This document shows, one piece after another, positions 1 to 4,987 of a stretch of DNA of 8,097 nt. Source of the stretch: Aquabacterium sp. (GTDB taxonomy: Bacteria > Pseudomonadota > Gammaproteobacteria > Burkholderiales > Burkholderiaceae_C); NCBI GenBank assembly GCA_030654555.1, contig JAURXG010000436.1:1-8097 (forward strand). Reading direction: 5' to 3'. A model generated the notes under the pieces. That model was not told where the DNA came from and ran no database searches. It worked only from the letters and a program-made list of their open reading frames with translations. Made by a program: the position numbers and the translations under genes. Position 1 is the stretch's first letter. Each line of letters starts with the position of its first letter.

Positions 1-257
1 TTGCCGCGCTTGGCGATCTCCTTGATCGCCGCGGCCTGCTCCAGCACCGACTGCGCCTGCCGCACGATGGCCTCGCCCAGCGGCGTGACGCTGACCTCGG
101 CCGCACCGCGCTCGAAGAGCTTGACGTCCAGCTCCTCCTCCAGTTTCTTGATCGCCACGCTGAGCGTAGGCTGCGAGACGAAGCAGGCCTCGGCGGCGCG
201 GCCGAAGTGCCTCTCACGGGCCACGGCGACGATGTAGCGCAACTCGGTCAGGGTCAT
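1..257 (-). CDS. oxyR: LysR-family regulator, probable OxyR (N-terminal part, cut by window edge)
   Basis: Reading leftward from the ATG at 257-255, 85 codons are open to the window edge. The protein begins MTLTELRYIVAVARERHFGR and continues with AAEACFVSQPTLS and a KKLEEELDVKLFER segment. This is the winged helix-turn-helix (about residues 1-60) of a LysR-type regulator, followed by the start of the linker helix (about 61-85). The RHFxRAA..C.VSQPTLS pattern matches OxyR rather than a generic LysR protein. OxyR is a peroxide sensor that activates catalase and peroxidase genes through a disulfide between two cysteines in its C-terminal domain. That domain lies outside the window, so the redox cysteines cannot be checked. 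recG lies upstream on the same strand, and recG and oxyR are neighbours in several proteobacteria, which supports the name. There is no strong Shine-Dalgarno before the ATG. The family is near certain; the OxyR assignment is likely. Confidence 0.8.
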   Translation of the reverse strand, partial: MTLTELRYIVAVARERHFGRAAEACFVSQPTLSVAIKKLEEELDVKLFERGAAEVSVTPLGEAIVRQAQSVLEQAAAIKEIAKRG

Positions 258-263
258 GGGCGA

Positions 264-269
264 ATTATG
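264..269 (-). promoter_or_regulatory. Candidate -10 box (CATAAT) just upstream of oxyR
   Basis: On the minus strand CATAAT, one mismatch from TATAAT, ends 6 bases before the oxyR ATG in otherwise GC-rich DNA. If it is used, transcription would start at or next to the ATG and the message would be nearly leaderless, which would fit the missing Shine-Dalgarno. No convincing -35 box lies 16-18 bp upstream. Tentative. Confidence 0.25.
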
Positions 270-389
270 AGCAGCATCGGCAGGCGGTGGCCTGGCGGCA
301 CTTCGGCGCACCCTGCGCGGCGCGCGCCGCGGCCGTCCATCCGGGCATCACCGATTAGGGAAAAGCCGCCCCGGGGTTGCGGGGGTTGT

Positions 390-412
390 GATCGCCAGGT
401 CACTTGCCTATC
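390..412. promoter_or_regulatory. 23-bp imperfect dyad, candidate operator
   Basis: GATCGCCAGGT and ACTTGCCTATC flank a central C at 401, and 8 of the 11 opposed positions are complementary. It sits almost midway between the divergent starts (133 bp from oxyR, 148 bp from the start at 561), where a regulator of either or both genes could bind. The arms contain CCTATC, reminiscent of OxyR-type sites, but the fourfold ATAG/CTAT spacing of the classical OxyR consensus is not met. The binding protein is unknown. Confidence 0.3.
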
Positions 413-440
413 GTGCCCGATTCGGGCGCGAAACTTGCCT
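402..440 (+). repeat. Direct repeat ACTTGCCT x2 (402-409 and 433-440)
   Basis: The 8-bp word ACTTGCCT occurs twice with starts 31 bp apart, about three helical turns, flanking the 13-bp palindrome. The first copy lies in the right arm of the 23-bp dyad. Same-face spacing fits paired regulator half-sites, but chance is not excluded. Confidence 0.35.
415..427. promoter_or_regulatory. 13-bp palindrome GCCCGA-T-TCGGGC
   Basis: Two perfect 6-bp arms are separated by one base, beginning two bases after the 23-bp dyad. The one-base centre is too tight for an RNA hairpin, so a protein-binding site is the more natural reading. Short GC palindromes also arise by chance in such DNA. Confidence 0.25.
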
Positions 441-491
441 GGATCTTGTGACGGTCAAACATGCGGCCGCGCACGAAGGCGCTGCGAGGCG

Positions 492-510
492 CCGGCCCCA
501 GACGGGCCGG
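492..510 (+). other. GC hairpin upstream of the secreted-protein pair
   Basis: CCGGCCC (492-498) and GGGCCGG (504-510) form a perfect 7-bp stem with a 5-base loop, 50 bases before the ATG at 561. No T run follows, so it is not an intrinsic terminator. If transcription starts upstream it would lie in the 5' leader and could affect message stability. Confidence 0.3.
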
Positions 511-545
511 GGGCTCGACGGCACGAAGCTCATACCCATTGACGC

Positions 546-550
546 AAGGA
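546..550 (+). promoter_or_regulatory. Ribosome binding site AAGGA for the small secreted protein
   Basis: AAGGA lies 10 bases before the ATG at 561. The spacing is slightly long, but this is the best match in the region. It supports this ATG, which also gives an immediate signal peptide. Confidence 0.5.
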
Positions 551-560
551 CTTTCCGACC

Positions 561-965
561 ATGATCTCCATCCGCACAGGCGCGCTGCTGGCAGCGCTGC
601 TGGGATCGGCCGCCGCCAGCGCCGCCGATGTCACCCCGGTGACCGCACCGGCCTCTGAACAGCAACACTTGCGCGCGGTGCGCGACAAGGAAACCGGCCG
701 GCTGCGTGCGGCCACGGTGCAGGAGATGGCCGAGATGGACGCGGCCGCCCGCGCCGCCCGGGTCGCGCGTGGTGAACCCGCCGAACCCGCGGTCAAGCCG
801 CTGGTGGTGCGCCAGCACGCCAACGGCATGCGCAGCGCGGTGCTCGGGCCGGAGTTCATGGTGACGGTGCGAGGCCAACGCGACGCCAGTGGCCGCATCG
901 TGCAATCGCACGACCATCCCGCGCACGAGCATGGCGCGCTGAAGCAACAAGCCCCGACCGAGTGA
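561..965 (+). CDS. Small exported protein, post-PEP-CTERM-1-like, with His-rich tail
   Basis: The 134-residue protein starts with a classical signal peptide: Arg5, a hydrophobic Ala/Leu core at about 8-15, and an Ala-Ser-Ala cleavage site near residue 21. The mature protein of about 113 residues is therefore probably periplasmic or secreted. It has no membrane segment after the signal and no cysteine. The body (about 33-115) contains LRAVRDKETGRLRAATVQE and ends with GQRDASGRIVQSHD. This resembles small proteins annotated as 'post-PEP-CTERM-1 domain' in Burkholderiales, a family of unknown function; I make that link from memory of the pattern. Residues 117-124 read HDHPAHEH, four histidines in eight residues, a plausible metal-binding tail. 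The gene lies 8 bp upstream of a secreted zinc peptidase and is surely cotranscribed with it, so a helper, inhibitor or metal-handling role is possible but unproven. Confidence 0.8.
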   Translation: MISIRTGALLAALLGSAAASAADVTPVTAPASEQQHLRAVRDKETGRLRAATVQEMAEMDAAARAARVARGEPAEPAVKPLVVRQHANGMRSAVLGPEFMVTVRGQRDASGRIVQSHDHPAHEHGALKQQAPTE

Positions 966-966
966 G
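960..966 (+). promoter_or_regulatory. Purine-rich Shine-Dalgarno deciding the protease start
   Basis: GAGTGAG overlaps the stop of the upstream gene and lies 7 bases before the ATG at 974. The frame is also open from a GTG at 962 that overlaps the upstream stop. The ATG is preferred because it gives a textbook signal peptide (MNTKKSLLAAG...) and has this motif at good spacing. Reinitiation after the upstream stop is likely. Confidence 0.45.
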
Positions 967-973
967 CCACCCC

Positions 974-2617
974 ATGAACACCAAAAAATCGCTCTTGGCC
1001 GCCGGCCTCGTCAGCCTGGCGCTGACCGCCCCGGCCCTGGCCGCCAACATCATCCTGAACAACGTCGACGCGCCGGGCATCGGCTTCAACGACACCACGC
1101 CGGCCGCGCCGGTGGGCGGCAACATGGGCACCACCGTGGGTGCGCAGCGCCTGATCGCCTACCAGCGCGCGCTCGAGCTGTGGGGCAAGACGCTGCGCAG
1201 CAACGCCACCATCGTGGTGCGCGGCTCGTTCGCCCGGCTCGATTGCGCCCGTGGCGTGTTGGCCTCCGCCGGTGCGCTTCAGATCTTCTCCGACTTTCCC
1301 GGCGCCACGCTGACTGGCCACTGGTACGGCTCGGCGCTGGCCAACTCGCTGGCCGGCCAGGACCTGACCCCCGGCCCGCTGGACGTGCCCGGTCCCGACG
1401 ACCAGTCCAACGACGACATCCAGGCCAACTTCAACGGCGACGTCGGCAAGGCCGACTGCCTGCCCGGCCCGGGCTGGTACTACGGCCTGGACAACACGCC
1501 GGTGATCCCCGGGCAGATCGACTTCCTCGACACCTTCATGCACGAGGTGGCGCACGGCCTGGGCTTCCAGAACTTCGTTCGTGAAGACAACGGCAGCATG
1601 CCCGCGGGCCTGCCCGACGTGTACATGGCCAACACGCTGGACCTGACGCTGGGCAAGCGTTGGAATGCGATGACGGTGCCTGAGGTGAAGTTCTCCGCCA
1701 TCAACACCGGCAAGGTCGTGTGGGCCGGTCCGCGGGTGACTTCGTCTGCGCCGTTGGTTCTGGGCCCCTACCAGGGTGTGCGTCTGTTTGGCGGTGTCAA
1801 CAAGGAGATCGTCTATGGGGCCGCATCGTTTGGTGCCCCGGCCAGCGCGGCGACGCTCAACGGCTCGATCGTTGTCGGCCTCGATGGCGCGGGTGCCAGC
1901 TCGACCGATGCCTGCGAGCCGCTGACCAACGCCGTCAGTGGCAAGGTGGTGCTGGTCGATCGTGGCAATTGCACCTTTGCGGTCAAGGCAACCAACGCGC
2001 AGGCTGCAGGTGCCTCGGCGCTGGTGATCGCCAACATACCCACTGCGGCAGACCCCACGGCGGGTGCGTTCGGCCCTGGTGGCTCGGCGCCTGCGGTCAC
2101 GATCAGCGTCATTGGCATCTCGCAGGCCAACGGCAACGAGGTCAAGACAGCGCTGGCCGTGCCGACGGCTGTGGGTATCGAGTACTTCGTCGATCCCACT
2201 CGGCTGGCGGGTGCTACGGACGGCCTTGTCCGCCTGTATGCACCTTCCGCGGTGGCGCTCGGCTCGTCAATCTCGCACTTCGACACCGTGGCGTCGCCCA
2301 ACCTGCTGATGGAGCCGGCGATCAATGGCGACCTGCGCAGCGCGACCAACCTCGACCTGACCCCGGCGCTGATGCAGGACGTGGGCTGGCAGCTCGAGAC
2401 GCTGAAGATCGGTGCCTGCGACAGCGGCGTGCCCGCCACGCTGGCCACCGGCCAGCTGCTGCACGTCAACGTCGAGCAATGCGCCGCCGGTGCCAAGAAC
2501 CATGGCCAGTTCGTCAGCTGCATGACCGGTGTGACCAACGCCGCCAAGGCCAAGGGCCTGCTCAGCGGGGCGCAACAAGGCGCGGTGATGAGCTGCGCCG
2601 GCCGCGGCCGTCCGTGA
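974..2617 (+). CDS. Secreted leishmanolysin-like zinc metallopeptidase with inserted PA domain
   Basis: The 547-residue protein has a signal peptide cleaved after ALA at residue 23. Its N-terminal domain (about 24-185) contains PVGGNMGTTVGAQRLIAYQ, a pattern seen in secreted bacterial metallopeptidases. The zinc motif is HEVAHGLGF at 190-198 (ligands H190 and H194, base E191). Position 200, where most metzincins have His or Asp, is Asn. The segment SHFD (434-437) followed by NLLMEP (443-448) and ALMQDVGW matches the leishmanolysin (M8) layout, where the third zinc His and the Met-turn come after an insertion; H435 and M446 are the inferred equivalents. Between them lies a PA domain (about 276-395) with GKVVLVDRGNCTF at 323-335 and a likely C314-C333 disulfide. 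The C-terminus (482-547) has four cysteines and an NHGQF motif. No PEP-CTERM anchor is present. Probable role: extracellular protein degradation; substrates unknown. Codon use shifts across the PA segment. Confidence 0.85.
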   Translation: MNTKKSLLAAGLVSLALTAPALAANIILNNVDAPGIGFNDTTPAAPVGGNMGTTVGAQRLIAYQRALELWGKTLRSNATIVVRGSFARLDCARGVLASAGALQIFSDFPGATLTGHWYGSALANSLAGQDLTPGPLDVPGPDDQSNDDIQANFNGDVGKADCLPGPGWYYGLDNTPVIPGQIDFLDTFMHEVAHGLGFQNFVREDNGSMPAGLPDVYMANTLDLTLGKRWNAMTVPEVKFSAINTGKVVWAGPRVTSSAPLVLGPYQGVRLFGGVNKEIVYGAASFGAPASAATLNGSIVVGLDGAGASSTDACEPLTNAVSGKVVLVDRGNCTFAVKATNAQAAGASALVIANIPTAADPTAGAFGPGGSAPAVTISVIGISQANGNEVKTALAVPTAVGIEYFVDPTRLAGATDGLVRLYAPSAVALGSSISHFDTVASPNLLMEPAINGDLRSATNLDLTPALMQDVGWQLETLKIGACDSGVPATLATGQLLHVNVEQCAAGAKNHGQFVSCMTGVTNAAKAKGLLSGAQQGAVMSCAGRGRP

Positions 2618-2623
2618 GCTGAC

Positions 2624-2644
2624 GGGCCGGCGCGCCGCCGGCCC
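2624..2644. other. GC-rich hairpin after the protease gene
   Basis: GGGCCGGCG (2624-2632) and CGCCGGCCC (2636-2644) form a perfect 9-bp stem with a 3-base loop, starting 7 bases after the protease stop. Neither strand has a T run after it, so alone it is not a standard terminator. It could protect the 3' end of the message or act together with the next hairpin. Confidence 0.5.
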
Positions 2645-2655
2645 TGAACACCCCG

Positions 2656-2690
2656 ACGCGGGGCTGTCCACCGGGCAGCCCCGCGTTTTT
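2656..2690 (+). terminator. Intrinsic terminator of the secreted-protein operon
   Basis: ACGCGGGGCTG (2656-2666) pairs perfectly with CAGCCCCGCGT (2676-2686). Three further pairs including one G-T wobble can close the stem to a 3-base loop. The run TTTTT at 2686-2690 follows at once. On the minus strand the same stem is followed by GC-rich bases, so it would act mainly on plus-strand transcripts and would be weak for convergent recG, which ends 19 bp away. Confidence 0.88.
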
Positions 2691-2708
2691 CATGGGCTCA
2701 GCGCGGCT

Positions 2709-4838
2709 TCAGGCCTTGAGAAAATCCGCCCGCGTGTAGAGCCAGCGCGCCACATGCGCGCGCGCCGCGCCTGGGTGGCGCGCCAGCAGCGGCGGGGCGG
2801 CATCGCGCGCGCGTTGCAGCAGCGGTGCGTCCTCGGCCAGGTCGGCAAAGCGCAGCAGCGCGTCGCCGCTCTGGCGCGCGCCCATGAACTCGCCCGGCCC
2901 GCGGATCTCCAGGTCACGCCGGGCGATCTCGAAGCCGTCGGTGGTCTCGGCCATCGCGCGCAGGCGGTCCTTGCCCGTCGGCGACAGCGGGCCCTGGTAG
3001 AGCAGCACGCAGACGCTGGCCACCGCGCCGCGGCCCACCCGGCCGCGCAGCTGGTGCAGCTGGCTCAGGCCGAAGCGCTCGGCGTGCTCGATCACCATCA
3101 GGCTGGCGTTGGGCACGTCCACGCCGACCTCGATCACCGTGGTGGCCACCAGCACCGCCATCACACCGCCGGCAAACTGCGCCATCACCGCCGCCTTCTC
3201 GGCCGCGGGCAGGCGCCCGTGCAGCAGGCCGACCACCATGCCGGGCAGCGCGGCGCTGAGCTGGGCATGGGTCTCGGTGGCGTTCTGCAGGTCGATGTGC
3301 TCGCTCTCCTCGATCAGCGGGCACACCCAGTACACCTGCCGGCCCTTGGCCACCTCATCGGCGATGCGCGCGATCACCGTGCCGCGGCGCTCGTCGGCGA
3401 ACACCTTGGTCAGCACCGGCGTGCGCCCGGGCGGCAGTTCGTCGATGGTGCTGACGTCCAGGTCGGCGAAGTAGGTCATCGCCAGCGTGCGCGGGATCGG
3501 CGTGGCGGTCATCATCAGCAGGTGCGGCTCCAGCGCGGGTTGGCCGGGTTCGTGCGCCAGCTTGCGCCGCAGCTCCAGCCGCTGTGCCACGCCGAAGCGG
3601 TGCTGCTCGTCGATGATGGCCAGGCCCAGCCGGGCGAAGTGCACGCTGTCCTGGATCACCGCCTGGGTGCCCACCACCAGCGCGGCCTCGCCCGAGGCCA
3701 CCTTGTCGACCATCAGCGCCCGCGCCTTGCCCTTGCGGCTGCCGGTCAGCCAGGCGATGGACTGGCCGCGCGCGGCCAGCAGCGGCTCCAGCCACTGCAC
3801 CAGCTTGCGGAAATGCTGCTCGGCCAGCAGCTCGGTGGGCGCCATCAGCGCGCATTGCCAGCCGGCGTCGATCGCCACCGCCGCGGCCAGCGCCGCCACC
3901 ACCGTCTTGCCCGAGCCCACGTCGCCCTGCAGCAGGCGGTTCATCGGTGTGGCGCCGTCGCTGTCGGCAGCGGCTCCCGCCGCCGCTGCTGATGCCGCGC
4001 GGCCCAGGTCCGCGGCGATCTCCTCGCCCACCCGGCGCTGCGCTGCGGTCAGTTGGAAGGGCAGCGCGGCCAGCAGCTGCTCGTGCAGGCCGCCGGGCAC
4101 GGCGCGCAGCTGCGGCGCGCGCAGGCGCTGACGCTCACGTTGAGCGGCCAGCTGCGACAGCTGCTGGGCCAGCAGCTCCTCGAACTTCAGCCGCTGCCAG
4201 GCCGGGTGGCTGCGGTCTTCCAGTGCGGCCATCGATTCACCCGCCGGCGGGTGGTGCAGCCGCATCAGCGCCTCGCGCAGCGTGGGCAGGCCGGGGGGCA
4301 CGGTGCCCGGCGGCAGCACCTCGTCGAGCGGCACGCGCGCCAGCGCGGCGGCCACGGCTTTTCGAAGGTAGGCCTGCGGCAGCTGCGCACTGGTGGGGTA
4401 GACCGGCGTCAGCGCAGTGGCCAGCGGCGTGTGCGCGTCCACCGCCTTGAAGTGCGGATGCACCATCTCGCGGCCGAAGAAGCCGCTGCGCGCCTCGCCG
4501 CGCACGCGCACGCGGGCGCCCACGGCCAAGGTCTTCTGGTGGCTGGGGTAGAAGTTGAGGAAGCGCAGCAGCAGCGCGTCGCTGGCATCGGCGATGCGCA
4601 CCACCAGCTGGCGGCGCCCGCGCTGCTCGATGCGCGACTCGGTCACCACGCCTTCGACCTGCACCGGCTCGCCGTCGGGCGCGTCGGCGATCGGCAGCAC
4701 CCGGGTCTCGTCCTCGTAGCGCAAGGGCAGGTGCAGCGCGAGGTCGATGTCGCGCGCCAGCCCCAGCTTCTCCATCGCCCGCTGCGGGGCGGACTTCTCC
4801 CGCGGGCTGGAGTCGGGCGCGGAAGGGGCCGGGGGCAT
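2709..4838 (-). CDS. recG: ATP-dependent DNA helicase RecG
   Basis: RecG is a superfamily 2 helicase that regresses stalled replication forks and branch-migrates Holliday junctions. The 709-residue protein is close to the E. coli length of 693. It has a wedge/OB domain (about 58-135; LNFYPSHQKTLAVGARVRVRG) and motif I GDVGSGKT at 305-312. Motif II is DEQHRFG from 410, a RecG hallmark, motif III is TATPIPRT at 444-451, and motif VI is RGRVGRG from 598. The C-terminal region contains GPGEFMGARQSG. All key motifs are intact. The ATG at 4838 is preferred over an upstream in-frame GTG at 4889 because the extra 17 residues look unlike RecG. A start at the internal ATG (residue 22, just before the conserved EKLGLARD) is also possible. 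No strong Shine-Dalgarno decides this. An Ala-rich stretch (about 281-295) precedes motif I. The gene is convergent with the protease and divergent from the FIST gene. Confidence 0.97.
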   Translation of the reverse strand: MPPAPSAPDSSPREKSAPQRAMEKLGLARDIDLALHLPLRYEDETRVLPIADAPDGEPVQVEGVVTESRIEQRGRRQLVVRIADASDALLLRFLNFYPSHQKTLAVGARVRVRGEARSGFFGREMVHPHFKAVDAHTPLATALTPVYPTSAQLPQAYLRKAVAAALARVPLDEVLPPGTVPPGLPTLREALMRLHHPPAGESMAALEDRSHPAWQRLKFEELLAQQLSQLAAQRERQRLRAPQLRAVPGGLHEQLLAALPFQLTAAQRRVGEEIAADLGRAASAAAAGAAADSDGATPMNRLLQGDVGSGKTVVAALAAAVAIDAGWQCALMAPTELLAEQHFRKLVQWLEPLLAARGQSIAWLTGSRKGKARALMVDKVASGEAALVVGTQAVIQDSVHFARLGLAIIDEQHRFGVAQRLELRRKLAHEPGQPALEPHLLMMTATPIPRTLAMTYFADLDVSTIDELPPGRTPVLTKVFADERRGTVIARIADEVAKGRQVYWVCPLIEESEHIDLQNATETHAQLSAALPGMVVGLLHGRLPAAEKAAVMAQFAGGVMAVLVATTVIEVGVDVPNASLMVIEHAERFGLSQLHQLRGRVGRGAVASVCVLLYQGPLSPTGKDRLRAMAETTDGFEIARRDLEIRGPGEFMGARQSGDALLRFADLAEDAPLLQRARDAAPPLLARHPGAARAHVARWLYTRADFLKA

Positions 4839-4903
4839 GGCGGCGATTCTGCCGCCTGGGGCCACCCCGGCGACACTTCGGCAAGCCACGGCCCGCCGCC
4901 AGC

Positions 4904-4932
4904 TTCAAGCCGCGAGCGAACGGGCCGATAAC
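4904..4932 (+). promoter_or_regulatory. Weak sigma70-like promoter candidate for the FIST operon
   Basis: TTCAAG (4904-4909) and GATAAC (4927-4932) are 17 bp apart and match the consensus at 3/6 and 4/6 positions. This is the best pair I see in the 149-bp region between recG and the FIST gene. It would give a leader of about 50 bases. A different sigma factor or an activator is equally possible. Confidence 0.25.
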
Positions 4933-4936
4933 CCGT
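4920..4936. promoter_or_regulatory. Inverted repeat ACGGG-N7-CCCGT over the candidate -10 box
   Basis: Perfect 5-bp arms at 4920-4924 and 4932-4936 flank seven bases that include most of the candidate GATAAC -10 box. A repressor bound here would block the FIST operon promoter if that promoter is real. The arms are short, so chance occurrence is realistic. Confidence 0.25.
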
Positions 4937-4978
4937 GGACGCACCCTGCGGGCTGCATCGAACCCCGTGCACCCCCCT

Positions 4979-4982
4979 GGAG
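4979..4982 (+). promoter_or_regulatory. Shine-Dalgarno GGAG deciding the FIST start
   Basis: GGAG lies five bases before the ATG at 4988. The frame is open from a GTG at 4967, but only the ATG has a ribosome site at normal spacing, and the seven extra residues (MHPPGDA) look unconserved. Confidence 0.6.
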
Positions 4983-4987
4983 ACGCC

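Larger units (their letters stand above)
258..560. other. Divergent intergenic region between oxyR and the secreted-protein pair
   Basis: These 303 bp separate two divergent genes and hold no ORF with credible coding character. The small ORFs crossing it are Arg/Pro/Gly-rich, typical of non-coding frames in high-GC DNA. The oxyR-proximal part (about 271-345) shows nothing beyond GC-rich sequence. The middle (about 384-460) is less GC-rich and contains the dyad, palindrome and direct repeats listed separately, so it is the likeliest control region. The part next to the start at 561 holds a GC hairpin and a Shine-Dalgarno. I found no convincing -35/-10 pair for the plus-strand genes. Confidence 0.6.

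Noticed and set aside
1..237. Plus-strand ORF at the left edge
   Set aside because: Ser/Ala/Thr-rich antisense of the helix-turn-helix coding sequence; the minus strand encodes a clear LysR-type N-terminus.
962..973. GTG at 962 as the start of the metallopeptidase
   Set aside because: It adds only MSHP before the signal peptide, overlaps the upstream stop, and has no better ribosome site than the ATG at 974. It remains a minor alternative.
530..1555. Minus-strand ORF of 341 codons across the small secreted protein and the protease N-terminus
   Set aside because: No domain and shadow-like composition; the plus-strand frames have signal peptides and a zinc motif.
2180..2617. PEP-CTERM sorting signal on the protease, suggested by its neighbour's family name
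   Set aside because: The C-terminus ends in a cysteine-containing module and GRGRP. There is no Pro-Glu-Pro motif, hydrophobic helix or terminal basic cluster of the expected type.
1720..2622. Plus-strand ORF of 300 codons in another frame of the protease gene
   Set aside because: Arg/Gly/Gln-rich out-of-frame reading of the PA and C-terminal regions. The true frame is continuous from 974 to 2617, so there is no frameshift to explain.
2754..3992. Plus-strand ORF of 412 codons opposite recG
   Set aside because: Low-complexity His/Gln/Arg/Ala composition and no recognisable domain; the opposite strand is unmistakable RecG.
4839..4889. RecG start at the GTG at 4889
   Set aside because: The 17 extra residues are unlike RecG N-termini and would take up a third of the short divergent region. 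The ATG at 4838 already gives a full-length protein.
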